Assembly (NCBI GenBank): GCA_018806915.1
Contig: JAGKQI010000099.1
Span: 1,380,302-1,444,301, forward strand
Source of the DNA: Phytophthora colocasiae
Lineage: Eukaryota; Oomycota; Peronosporomycetes; Peronosporales; Peronosporaceae
Length of the DNA: 64,000 nt
Direction of reading: 5' to 3'
Part shown: in pieces, positions 52,204-63,890 of the stretch
How the letters are laid out: each line of letters begins with the position of its first letter
Position numbering within the stretch: the first letter of the stretch is position 1
Translations under genes and position numbers: made by a program
Notes under the pieces: model-generated
The model's input: only the letters and a program-made list of their open reading frames with translations
Told to the model about the DNA's origin: nothing
Databases searched by the model: none

Positions 52204-52660
52204 ATGTATATACTCGACCACCCATCGTGGAACATCTCCAAGAGTGAATTAAAGCGGATGCGTTCCCTCAACTCCAAAATCAACGAGGAAAAGACCACAC
52301 GCATGGAGTACAAGAAGGAGATCAAGACGGCGAAGGATGTCATGGGGGGGGGGGGGGGGGGGGTACGATGCAAAAGCTGCAGGACAACTGGGATGACAAC
52401 AAGATGGAGGAGCTACCGGTATTGGCATCTTTTGACGACGCGAAGACGCAGAAAGCAGCACAGCAAAATAAGCTTGTCAATTATTAAAGAAGACGACGAG
52501 GGACAAACTCAAGATTCAAGTCAACGCAATTTGTTGACGCTGCTAGCGTTGTCATGCCGTACTTAGACTCCAACACCGTGACTAAATACATTGTGCAATT
52601 GGGGCTCGAAGGACGAGACCTCGTACCTCTTGAAGATTAACAACTGAAGCCGACAGTTTG
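52204..52660 (+). other. Unrecognised fragment with charged helical frames and a 20-nt G run
   Basis: The plus-strand reading before the G run is lysine/glutamate-rich and helical (SELKRMRSLNSKINEEKTTR). After it, another frame reads KLQDNWDDNKMEELPVLASF and, further on, a short stretch ending LGLEGRDLVPLED-stop. The run of G at 52344-52363 separates the two. This could be a degraded coiled-coil gene whose frame is disrupted by slippage in the G tract. I do not recognise the family. Confidence 0.3.
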
Positions 52661-52675
52661 TCTTTTTGGTAATTT

Positions 52676-54526
52676 TCAGTTTTCAGCTGTAGCTACCATG
52701 GCGGTAACTTTGATGAGATTCGCCACTAACAGCTGAAGGTTTCCCCTCCTGTCGCTCGTAGTCCTTGCCTCATTGGCGTATGAATAAACCGCCTTGTAGC
52801 TGAGATCAGACGCGTTGCTGTCCCAGTACGTCCCCGCGAGGTGGTTACTGTCGACTCGGTAGACATACCAGCGTCCTTTTTCGAACCTCCCCGAGACTTG
52901 AGCCTGTTCGTCATCTGTGTCTCGATTGAATCCGTCAATGGAGATATGAGACTCACAGCGAACCAACGTAGTATCCTTCAAAGACGAAGAAGAGTTCGTC
53001 ACAGGGAGGGAAGGAGCTGGTGGTCGTAAGTCATGACTACTGATCGTCCTCTCCATCTCTTGAGGCTTGGGGAACCACGGTCTCAGCATGGATTGGATAT
53101 TCACTACTCCGTCATTGTGCTCCCAACTGCCAGCTTCAAACCCATCGAAGATCATGGGAAGACTTCGAGCTCGACGACGAATGAGCCACTTGAGTCCGTA
53201 CATACTCGGCATCTTGGATATATCCAACTTCATGAGTTTAAACAACAAGTAACACCCGACCAGGACGTTCGCTACAGCTCGAAAGCTGCTTTTACTGGCG
53301 AAACTTGGCCACCACTTGGGGAATTGCCTCCAACGTAACAATATCAACATCGCCACAGCCATTCCTTCCCCGTACGGACGATGTACTGTTTTCGGAGAAG
53401 TCGTGATACTCAGTAGATGGATTTTATCCATGTGCTGCAACTGGGCGTTGCGTGAAATCCGATGTTCTGGTAAAGTTCCATGTACAACGAGATCTCTAGA
53501 TGAGTTGATCGGTCCATTGGCCACTAGTAGATCCTTGAGGGAGTATCTGCTCCAGTGGTCCATGTGGAGATTCCCAGCATTCTTAAGTAAAGGGAATTTC
53601 CAGTACAACCTGATCCAGGAGCCCAAAATTATCGCCATTAGATGGACAAAACCTCCATGAACCACTTGGCCATTCTCCATTCCGATCATATGAGTCAGTG
53701 TGGAGCATGTTAAAGGACCAGCAATGCACGTAATACTGGCTACCCACTTGTGGGAACTCCCGACTCGGAAAAAGTCCGAACTTAACATCTGGAACAGTTC
53801 AATAGCTGTAGTTGAACCAAAACTATGTCCTAATAAATGGACAGGGTTTTCTTCCCCCCAATTAGGGTGTAAAGGTTGCTTAAAAGTCTCTCCATAGCGG
53901 TCGTGACCTGTTTCAGTCGAATGTTGTTCCCCATAGTCCCCTTGACCCCCTATAAGTTGATAGAAGACTTCACAAGCTCGATCGTGGTCTGAAGATACCC
54001 CTCCAACATCTACTAAGAGGTGATTGGGGTTGATCTTCTCCAGTTCCTTCTCAGGCCAATAGGGGACCCAATTCCCCCATAAAGGACGTTTTGTTTCCCG
54101 AAGCCAAAGACACCTGTAATTAATTAAATTAATAAAATACTTTTAAGATGGAGAAGGAAAAAAAAGAAGATATAAACGAGAATATATTACCGTGGATTAG
54201 GACGACGGGGAACTTGGTCGCTCATTGCCTCACCGGACGCGACCCCCAACACAAGAGATGATCTCGTGGAACAACTTCAAGTCCGACGTCCTACCGATGC
54301 TCTGGACCCGAGGACGGCGATCAAGACAACCTGGAAAGAACCACGTGGGTAAGTTTCCTCTTGGCTCCAGTTTCAGCACTTGCACGAGTACGTCACGTCC
54401 CTTGCTAGTCGTTTGGGTTTCACTACCGCGGTACTGCAAGATATCCACCTGGTGATACCATGCGATCGCAAACATAATCAAACCGATCAAAGGCAGCAAA
54501 CGAAATAACGTAATGTTGAGGTTCAA
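52676..54526 (-). pseudogene. Lipase copy 2 (bacterial family I.5-like) with one intron
   Basis: Starts with a hydrophobic N-terminus (LFRLLPLIGLIMFAIAWYH), possibly a signal anchor. PVVLIHG is split by a 77-nt intron from VFGFG. Then come LWGNWVPYWPEKELEKINPN, GGQGDYGEQHSTETGHDRYG, the nucleophile elbow VHLLGHSFGSTTAIELF (about 53815-53829) and a long C-terminal region with hydrophobic segments (FRAVANVLVGCYLLFKLMKL) and GRWYVYRVDSNHLAGTYW. A one-base loss shortly after the intron (A run in GGGAAACAAAACG) and a frame change between 54230 and 54210 break the gene; the 370-codon C-terminal frame is intact. The family and motifs are as in copy 1. It is a secreted or membrane-anchored lipase by inference. 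Confidence 0.75.
54114..54190 (-). other. Intron in lipase copy 2 (77 nt)
   Basis: Minus-strand donor GTAATA, AT-rich body and acceptor TTAATTACAG. Splicing joins CTA ATC CAC G to GT GTC TTT GGC, giving the oxyanion-loop LIHGVFG that copy 1 encodes without an intron, which confirms both borders. Confidence 0.75.
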
Positions 54527-54566
54527 TTGTTGGTTCAGCTACCAACATTTCTTAGGAGGGCTATCT

Positions 54567-57086
54567 CTAACCACACAAAACTGCGAATTCAGTGTCGATC
54601 TCAACTTCCAACTTCATGGATTTGAAACGTGAACGCATTGCATCGTAATCGGTAAATCCCCCACTTGGTTCCTTCCTCTTCCTTATGATCTCTTCAGCGG
54701 CTTGGTCTTTATGGGCCTTGCTGCCAATGAGCACTGACATGAGAGCTGTTTTGTTAGCTGAATAGATTGGGACGAAGGGTGAACACGCTGGATGATAAGC
54801 CAATGTTCCATGAAACCGCTCAGTCTCGTCTCGGGTCACAAAGAAGCAATCATGCGGCACAATATCAGTCTGAAGGTTTGATGGGGTTACACAATTCATA
54901 ATCCCTCCCACCAAACGCGTGTCTTTCCCGAGAAATGCGGGACGGTATTTCCTCAGCTTGCGAAGATACTTTTTTGCGTGGCACGGATGGAATTTACCAA
55001 ATTCTCGTTTCCGTTGGTCGACAAAGACGATCAAGTTCCCAGAGAGCGTCCTTCAGAGCGAAGAAAATGTCGACGCCTTTTCCATCAACTCCATTTACAA
55101 TGATGCTGCCACTCGAGATCCAGTTATTCTTTTGCGAACGGCGGTCTTTATGTGAGACCTCTTTGGGCGTTGGCGTACCAAATTGTTCTGCACACTGAAA
55201 CACTCTTGACGGAGCAAGTTTCACTGAAATTTCACACGTGTCCTCATCCATCAGTGCGCCAGGAAGAAGCTCTTTAAGTGTCACCGTAGAGCGCCCAAGC
55301 ACCAACAATGCATTGATTCTCACCGCATAGAAACAAGCACCAAATTTCTCCCACGACTGCCACGGTTCAAGGTCGAACAGTTTTGTATCCACCAGCTCCT
55401 TCATATCCTGTAAAGCCTTCGCAAACGATATCTCTGCGGTAGTCTTAAACGGAAACTGGGTATCACGGCGATGAACTGCAACAAGCCATATGGGACTTGA
55501 ACATCGCAATTTGCGCTGGTTCTGCATGGATTGAGCAGGCACAGCGCTGAATCTCGAAGTTGTGACCACTTCAAGTCCGCATCGAACGAGGCACCATCCG
55601 CAACTTGTTGATTGGATACGGCAAAGGCGGCCAAACGGATGAGCCGACGAGTTCCCTATTGAGTTTGCAAAGATGCCACGTAGTCTTTCCAGACTTTCTC
55701 GAAACACTTGCTGGTGGTTTCAACGTCTGGCTGCGAAGTACTTCAATTCCAGTAGGTAATCAACCACCCATCGTGGAACACCTCCGAACGAGAACAAATG
55801 GCGACGAATCTGGGTATTTCGCAGGAACATGGCAAATTTTGCGTTGCTCTCCACACACATGATCACTTCACCCAATGTCCAACAGGGTCATCGGAAGCCG
55901 CTCGGTCATATAATACGATGTATTGGCAATTGAATCCATTGCAATGATGCCCAAATCCGTCCTGCAAACATCGGCAGCACAACCAGACCCACCGACTGAA
56001 TACACAGTAAATCTTTTATGGCGTCCACGAGTTCACGCAGGATTGACGTGTTCGGATTCTTCGAGAAGCTCACTGCTTGTTCAATTCTCTGGTACTCATC
56101 GATGCCGAAACAAGTACAATCCCTCTTGTCCGTGCACTCTGGCGTAACTTGAGTTCGATGACGTCGATGGCCGTACCCCAATGTCAACTCATGTCCATTA
56201 CAAGGCAGTCGGGACTGAAACCAGCCAGCAAATGAAAATCCGCAATTCTTGTCGAGGAAAAAGCGATACAAAAGCCGCCATGAGAAAGACGCCTCGATCG
56301 ACATCGATCGCTCGACTGGCTTCGGACTGTACCCATGATCGTACGGAACAATCACGTGAGCGATATGTTCGGGGTCCAGCCCCAATTCTTTCAAGATCAT
56401 TTCGCCTTCTTCCAGCATACGCGTTTTCCCCAAACCTGAAATTCCAGAACAAACAGGTATGGGGCGGCGTGTGCGGTATGATCCTGTGGTGCGACTAGCC
56501 TCAATAATTTTGCGAAAGCAATTCGCTGCAGGCTCAATCGCCTTTTGTCTTCCAATCAATCGAAACTGCAAGCTGTCAGGGTCCCAAAATGTGAGGGCTC
56601 GGCATAATGTTCTCCTTGTTGGTCATTTCACCTTCCAAGAACACCAAGAGATCCTCGCATGAAGAGATATTCACGGCAGGACCCTTCGGTACAGTCAACC
56701 TGTCGTACTCGACATTAAGCTTCCGGATACACTACCAACGTGAATCTGGCCAGTAGATGGCTGTGGCATCTTGCTCGTTTCAAACAGCCAGTGCTTCAAC
56801 GTCCTTGTGGGCGAAATCCTCTTTTCACTGGTCAAAGACTTTATGCTGTCGCTAGTTATTCCTTGGTACAGCCTAGTGCAGCAGGGTCATCGTATGGTAG
56901 CCATCTTTGCCGTCCTTCGTTTCGCCAAGAAGAGCTGCAGGTTGTTGGCATCCACTCCCTTTAAGCCGTTCTCCCTTCTTCTTCTTGATTTCATCCTTCA
57001 ATTTGCACCGACTTTGTTCTCATCGAGTTCGACAGAAAACACATCCTCTTGCCAACCAGGGCGCAGAACAGTTCCAGCTTCACCAT
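54567..57086 (-). pseudogene. CRN (Crinkler) effector copy 2, heavily frameshifted
   Basis: Close paralogue of copy 1 in the same orientation 5.6 kb away, alike from a few bases before the ATG (57086) to the stop (54567); sequence outside these limits is unrelated. The header (LFLAK region near 56930) is broken by several single-base losses. The middle frame (56571-55906) reads the P-loop GISGLGKT, HVIVPYDHGYSPKPVER and FGIDEYQRIE in one frame, better than copy 1. The C-terminal frames (55707-54994, 55034-54567) carry GVDIFFAL and IVFVDQRKRE. Role as for copy 1: a Crinkler effector with an NTPase module and a possible nuclease domain. Many of the lesions are single-base deletions relative to copy 1. 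Confidence 0.75.
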
Positions 57087-57217
57087 CTTTCCTCGTCGTC
57101 CTGGTACCACTGAAGTTGCACCTGTTCAAAGAAACCAGCAATACCTATGCCCAACAGGACTTCAAGTTTACAAAAATAATGCAGCAACATTAGCAGCAAC
57201 ATACCGTCAGGGAGAAA

Positions 57218-58740
57218 ATGAATGAAAGGACACCATCCTCCGAATCAGGATCCCTGGTGCCAGGACACATTCAACCCGAAAACCTGCACCGGAAGGAAAT
57301 GCAGGGTCATTCCGCAGATAGAATTAACGTACCGGTAATATCGGTGTCAGAGTGTCACCCCCTGGTGCCGTGGTTATATCGAAGGGCTGTTTCGAGGACG
57401 CCTTCACTATCTATTGACCTTTCAATAGCCGTATTGCTCGCACTTTTCACCTAAGATCCTCTCCAGTGACATTGAAATCCTATCAAAAAGTCCGTCATCG
57501 GATATTCTGGTTTCTCCCGAAAACCCAGTTCCTCATGCCTGGCTTCATTGGATACACATGTACCATGCTCCTCAATTCAGAACACATTTATGGGTACTGC
57601 CACTGAACGATACCCATTGATGCGGTGACTGGAGAAATATACATTCCCAGTGGAAAGAGAGTTTTAAAGACCCAGACGTCGCCATTTGAATGGGTACTCG
57701 AAACTTTTGGACAAAATGTTGAGTGAGGGTATCACCACGGCTCCAATACTTCCAGCACGATACACGTCGAGTAGCTCACTAAAATACTGACGGATCTTGA
57801 TAACTTACAGCAGGGATTCAAAGAGGAGCTTTTAGCGGTTGGGTTGAATGTCTCCATGGATGGAAATGCTCCAGAAACGTACAAGTCTTCTAGTGTGGAC
57901 AAGTGTTTGTCAGAAGCGGAAGAATTTATTCAGTACGCTTTGGATAAGAGATGACGGGATGGTCCGGCCCGTTATCACGCCGAGGTTTGTTCACTACCTG
58001 TTCGCTGGAACTTTTGAAAGGGTTGGGGCTCTGGCGAAGCGAAGGAATACGACGTCCATGTCCAATCGCATATTGCTGAGTCCAAGGATGAAGAAGATTT
58101 TGTGGAGATGTTGCACCCTGGACGGAGAGACACCTGGGGCTGTTCGAAAGAAGCTGGGTTTGCGCTGACGGAGAAGAAGGCTGCATGGCCCATGCAGTGC
58201 ATTTGAAGAGAGCACGAGCTGGATGTGATGCACACGCACAGCAGGCACATCAATTGCACCTGCTGCCCGCTGTGTCAAATTTCTTCTTTGCGAATGGCTT
58301 GCTGGATGTAACGAGGAAAGTGGTGGGAAAAACGTGGATATTGGGTTGGGGACTGACATTGCCGGGGATATTCGCCCAGCATGCTACGTGCGATTCAGAC
58401 GTGCGTGTTGTCGATACGGGCACTGGGAATCCAGGAAAGGGACTTCTGGAGCACCAATCCAGTCCGTTTGATTTCAAAGATGCGTTCTGATTTGGCAACT
58501 CTGGGAGGGGCGAAAGCGCTGAGGCTTGGGAGTGATACCTGGCAGCTTTGCTGTAGGAAAATGTTTTGATGCAGATTCTCGTCGATGTACGATGCGAGAA
58601 ACAACGTGATGCTCTCTGAACGTGACACGCCCATGGACATATTTCAGAAGGTCATTCACAATGCTACGACGATCACAACTTTGTGAAGGTGTTCGTCAAA
58701 GGTATGATGGTCCGCCCAGGAGAGTGCTGTGTAACGCGAT
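57218..58740 (+). pseudogene. Guanine deaminase, multiply frameshifted
   Basis: Amidohydrolase that converts guanine to xanthine in purine salvage. Recognisable across shifting frames: SPPGAVVISKGCFEDAFTIY, FLMPGFI then HAPQF (about 57535-57570; the metal-binding HxH region is damaged), NVSMDGNAPETYKSSSVDKC, RPVITPRFVHYLFAGTFERV, YDVHVQSHIAESKDEEDF (metal-ligand His), MAHAVHL, HCPLCQ/SNFFFANGLLDVTRK (about 58265-58320), GLGTDIAG (about 58343-58367, metal-ligand Asp), YSPSMLRAIQTC, ATLGGAKALRLGSDT and a C-terminal YDDHNFVKVFVKGMMV (about 58655-58703). At least eight frame changes occur. Many are one-base losses in homopolymers, for example GCCGGGGATATT where GGGGGA is expected. For a usually single-copy metabolic gene this suggests sequencing indels as readily as a pseudogene. 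Confidence 0.8.
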
Positions 58741-58890
58741 CAAGCTCTTTGTCACCAAACAGACGTACTTCAGAAGTAACAATGGAAAACAACAGCATCA
58801 GCAAGCACTGCTTTTGCTCAATGATTCAACTTTCAAATAAAGCTCGACTTCTGCTTTCAACTACCACTGCAACGACACGTAAAGACTCTG

Positions 58891-61800
58891 CTAGTGAAGC
58901 CGAGGAAATTTCATGACAACCCTAAGTCGAGTATACGACGGCACGACGGACAGCGTGGAAGATTCCCCGATCTGTTCGGCGTACGCGCAACACATCCAAA
59001 CAAGCCTTGTGAAGGCGTTGACTACACCGCATCCAGCGTTACTGTGCTCGCCTGAGTGCCAAGTCACTGCCCGCAAATGACGCAGTTCCGTTCGCGATCG
59101 AAGCTTCGCTAGAGCAAGACCAGCTCGAGTACTCAGCGAAGGCGGTATGCTGTAGAAGGTCGGCTTCAACTCGTTGCCCGTCGGGACGTGATTGATGTGT
59201 TCCACCCAACTTCTCTGCAACTTTCGCTCCAGTATGGCCAAGTTAATGCTCCCGAAGCCAACTGCAAAGAGAGCTTGAAGGCCGTTCTTCTCGTAGCATC
59301 CTCGAATGTGAGTTGCCAACTCCTCACGCCTGAAGAGGGTCAGAAGGATGTCCGTCACTGAAGAAGACTACAGCCGGCTTGTATGCGTCAAAATTGCTCT
59401 CGACAGCACCTCGTTTGCAGCACGAAGTCTTGCCTGGCGTAATTCGTTCCGCACCGCGGTGCCGACGTTGACATTCGTCATTCAGCGTGTGTTCTGCGCC
59501 TCGCCTCGATCACCGCGGCGAAGAATTGAGGTGCGGGCGGTTGTCGAAAGTGACATGCGTGACCGATCCATCGATGCTCCGGTCGCGATTCGGTTGTAAG
59601 CAGTACTCTCTCCATGCAGCCATGAAGTTTTCCCAAGGCCATCCACTCATTGAACCTGAGCAGTCCAGCTACGAAAATGTGGTGCATCTTGCCTCCATTC
59701 GCAACGTGAACGCACTGGAACTTGTGCCCATGACGTACGTAAAGCCGTCGAAAACCGGATGTTGGTTTCGGCTCTGACTTGTGCCAAGCAGGGAGCATGC
59801 AGTACGAGGGTTTCTCATCGTGATCGAGGGCATCACACTTGTAGCCGCACTTACCAAACAGTTCCAACTCCAGCTTCCGAGTGCATGGATCACTCCCAAC
59901 CCAAAGTCTTCCAGAACTGCTGTGGAAGACTTTATTCGTCTCCTTTGCTGGCTTTATCCCAAAGGCACGGAGTGCAATGTCGACGCTGATCGGTGGTAAC
60001 TTCCCGTATAACACTTGACTACTGCCTTGCTCACAGTCCAGGTAATGCACGTGCTCGATATACATCTTGAGAGCAGTACAAATTGCACATCTCGGCTATC
60101 CCCAACTCCACCAACCTTGTGTGCGCTCCTCGATGTCAATGTCCTCAGCGTCCGACAAGAAGTACGTGTTGCGCATGTTACCGTGTGACGTGGTGTGTGA
60201 GCCATGGTGCCTAAATTTCTTCTTACAGAAGTAGCTGCAACATGGGCAACGGACGTCGCAATAATGGTGTCTGGTCTTCACCGCTTTGGTCTAGGCCAGT
60301 GTGCGATCCCTGGTGCGTTCATTCTGACCTGGTGGAAATTGCTTCGTGCACTTCTTACGAGAGCCATTCGTCTCCTGAAACGTGAACTCAAAGTTATACG
60401 AGCTCCCGCAAACGTCTTTCAGGCGACTTTCTTGAGAAACACTTTAAAATCAAACAGATCCCGTCTTCTTCACTTTCATGGTCTGGCACTCGTGTCCATT
60501 TCCACACATGTGAACTACCGGGGCTTCAGAAGCCGCATCAAACGATAATCTGATCCTTTCTCGTTACGTCATTCTCCGCAGAGTACGCCACTGAGACGTC
60601 GACTTGGCAGCAAATGAAAATGATCCAGCGTACCACCGAACTTCATTGCACCCGTCCACGACCCGCGCTGCTGCATGCAGCGCACTTTGCGACATTTGTG
60701 AGCAGGTGTGAGGTTCCTCCACGTTCAAGACGCAGCAGTCAGAGCAACTTTACTGGTACTATTCACCACAAGAGTGAATGGTGACGTCCGCACTTGTGCA
60801 GAATCAGGTGGCCTCGCTTCAACTGAGCATTTCTTACCGCAGTTGGGCGAGTTGTTCATTCAGCACTCTTGGCCTGACGTGTCGATCTCCATCACGACAC
60901 TCGCATTTCCCCTCGTGACCAGATTCTTTGGAACGGTACGGAGTCTTCCCGAAGTTTTCACTAACTTTCACAGTACTCACATCGTCCAGCACAGATATGG
61001 TTACCTCCACAGTTGTGGTTGATGGTTCCCGGGGCCGAGAAGCAGCATTCATGCAGCCAAGTCGACAGTTGTCGCACTCGCTCTGTGGCAACGCCCTGGT
61101 AACATCTGGAACCGTCCAGCGGTATTGCAGCTCCATAGCCTTCCATTCGTCGGGAACTCGACCTCCAAGCATTTGCTTCGCCAAATGGAGATCCGAGCCT
61201 TACGACGACGCATGAAAAACGCGTATGCATCAAATTGGCGACCATCTCTCTCGATACCTTCCCACCTCGGACACTAGAATTGCTACGCGAATACAGTCGA
61301 AGAAGTTGCTTGATTGCCTCGTGAGCAGCTGCGAGAACTTTATTTCTCGCTCGTGGAGTTGCAGTCGAATCCAAGGTCAATCTCCCAGTCCGGGAGCGCG
61401 TCAAGGCTAACAACTTCGTTGAGAGATCTCCACCCCGTCACCTAAAGCTGGATGCTCTCCAATGACCGTCTCCGAATCAATGTCGATCACTTTTCCCGTA
61501 CCAGCCACAACAATGTCGCTGTTTAGTGCGGTCATAATGTCTTCTGTTCTCGCGATGTACTCTTTCGCGAGAGACAATGCAGCCCGTTCGAAGAAGACCC
61601 AGGAGCTTTGAGCTGATTTCCGACAATTGGAACTGCTTTGCGCTAAAGCCAGTGATGTCCAGTCGATGAAGTCGAAATCTTTGCTTCAGCACCGAAGCGG
61701 AATACACAGTTCAGGAACGATCTTACCACTCCCTGAATCCAACAACTTTATCATGACCTAAATCTTTCTCGATGGAAATTCTGGGCATGCATCAACGACT

Positions 61801-63890
61801 GGTAGTAGTTGATTGTGCTTAACGAAGTGACGAGCGGTTGATATCGAGTTTACCTGAGTACAAGTCCAGCCAAGAAATTACTGTCCTTATTCACACCCAC
61901 CAGCTTCTGGAATTTGGTGAGGAATTCATCAAGCACACCCTTCTGGTCATTCGGGTTCACGTCCTTCACTGACATGTACGAATTTGCCCCGCGGAAGAGG
62001 CTCGAGTCTCCCTTGATTAACGACACACCTTTGCCAAACGCGCAAACCAGTCGTCAAATCTCCTTGTCGAACCGCATTTCCATCCGAAAAAATCGTGGTG
62101 TGATATCGACGCGTTAAGCACCGAAAGGAAGACGTCTTCTATATTCCCGTTTAAGCTCAAAAGGATCCTGGTGCTTCAAAGTCCAAAACGATCAGAAGAA
62201 TATCCTTCGGACAGGATACGGATGGACGTCCAAGCTCCATCGGTGCAACGTGCTCCAGCTATAACGAAGATGAGCCAGTCAAATGGTTCAACAAATAACT
62301 CTTGCCTGTGGACTGCTTTCACATCGAAGTGATCACGACGCAGCGTCCTTGCCATGACTCAAGCAATGGTGATAGAAGACCGTGATCGAAGTGAGCGAAA
62401 ACAGTATCGCGACTTGCACGTTCTGGGACTGGGTATTCATCTGCTGCGCTTTGCCGTTCGTCGCGACCAAATCAGCGAGTTCGATTCAGCCCGGCAAATT
62501 TGAACAGGGACAGATAGCGACCAGCTTCTGCAGAAAAACTCGAACTGGTTGCGCAACAGCTCACTCGTGCGAACGTCAAAACCAAAATCATTCGCCAAAT
62601 CCATTTCCCCCAAAGGTTTATTCAGTTTGCGAAGATCACGCATCGTAGCCTGGAAAAAGTATCGACGGCGATTCTTCCATTATGCAATGATTTGAAGAGG
62701 ATTGCATGCCACACGCACTGTCAGCGCTGCTGGGCAGTCATTAACGCCCTGAATTGAATCCACGAACTGAAGATTTTTCGTACGTGTGTGCAAAAGCTCA
62801 GGAAACGTGATCAAATTTCGCCATCAGATTCATCTGGATTCACTCTTATTCCGAAATGACCGAGTGCTCTTTCGATTAACAGCATCTGGAACAACTCGCT
62901 TCTTTGTCTGATCGCTAGGTTTTCGACGCCTCACTTCTTCCACTTCGCATCAACTGCAGATGTATGGTCGTCAAAGCACTGGACGGATAACCCCATTCGA
63001 GGCGAACTTCATATCTCCTACATTATTCACCGGAACTTTACGAAAATCCTCACTGGCTTCATAAATGATTCAAACTTCTTCCTGTTCCCTCGGCTTCCGG
63101 ATTTTCCAGCTACTCGAGAACTACAAAGCCCAACACGGTGGGAATCAGCAGTCATGGTGAACAGTGAACTACCAGCGGCTGAGATCCTGACGACATCATC
63201 TGCACTGCTCGTGACGTTTGTTGGATTTTCAGGTCAACAATTGAACCAAATCATTCACGTCAGTTGCATACAAGAGTCCCCCTCTGAAATGAAACGTCTG
63301 CAGCTGGAAGTTTCAGCGACGTTCGCAACGACAGCTCCACGCGTTTGGCAAAAAAATAAAGCGAGTCAAATCGTTCGTTGAATCATTAAATTCCTACCAC
63401 CGACCACTTTTGCTCGACAAACGCAAGGACTCTTTCGTGAACGTTAAAGTCGCTTTTAATGGTGCAGGTCTGCCGAAAGAACGTTGAAGCCTGCATAGTC
63501 CCGTTTTGGCTGGAAAACCCATGATCGATCAAGCGGGAAGTCAGCCCGCTCCACCAATGTGCCCACTCCGAAGACGTCGTCCACCAGCACTACACAGTGA
63601 TTCTTAATGGTAAAGGCTTTTGGGAGATTTGCACCTGCTTCCAAGCGACCACGTCCCCAACTCCGCTGAGCGTAGGGTTTCATCAATCGTTAAATTCAGC
63701 TTGAAAAACTTTCAACTGGTTTTGTTGCTGGTTTCTGGTGCTCGCTATAAATTACCCAGTAGATCTCCATCCCACGAATTCCACGAATGCGTGGACGCAC
63801 TGCTGGTCGTGAGGTATGTTCATGCTGCTCTTTCCAAACCAGAAGCAGACTACAGAAAGCTTCCGGAGATGAGTTTTGTTTTGTCATCTT
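58891..63890 (-). pseudogene. Large vWA-domain protein with a GBP/VLIG-like GTPase segment, degenerate
   Basis: Read from right to left. An N-terminal part of unclear nature (IRGMEIYWVIYSEHQKP; CVVLVDDVFGVGTLVERADF) is followed by a P-loop KQSTGKSYLLNHL (codons at 62319-62281). AGARCTDGAWTSIRIL and DILLIVLDFEAPGSF (about 62165-62200) resemble the switch/Walker-B portions of guanylate-binding-type GTPases. TKFQKLVGVNKDSNFLAGL follows at about 61865-61920. A Cys/His cluster with CPCCSYFCKKKF and HGNM lies at about 60240-60175, then a vWA domain with the metal-site DCSGSMSG (about 59655) and VVFFSDGHPSD (about 59365), ending at 58891. Stops and frame changes occur throughout, for example TGA directly before KQSTGKS. 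The motifs are clear; the joined architecture and its function are inference. Confidence 0.6.

Noticed and set aside
57848..58168. 106-codon plus-strand frame as a separate gene
   Set aside because: It contains RPVITPRFVHYLFAGTFERV, part of guanine deaminase; the rest is a frame-shifted reading of the same gene.
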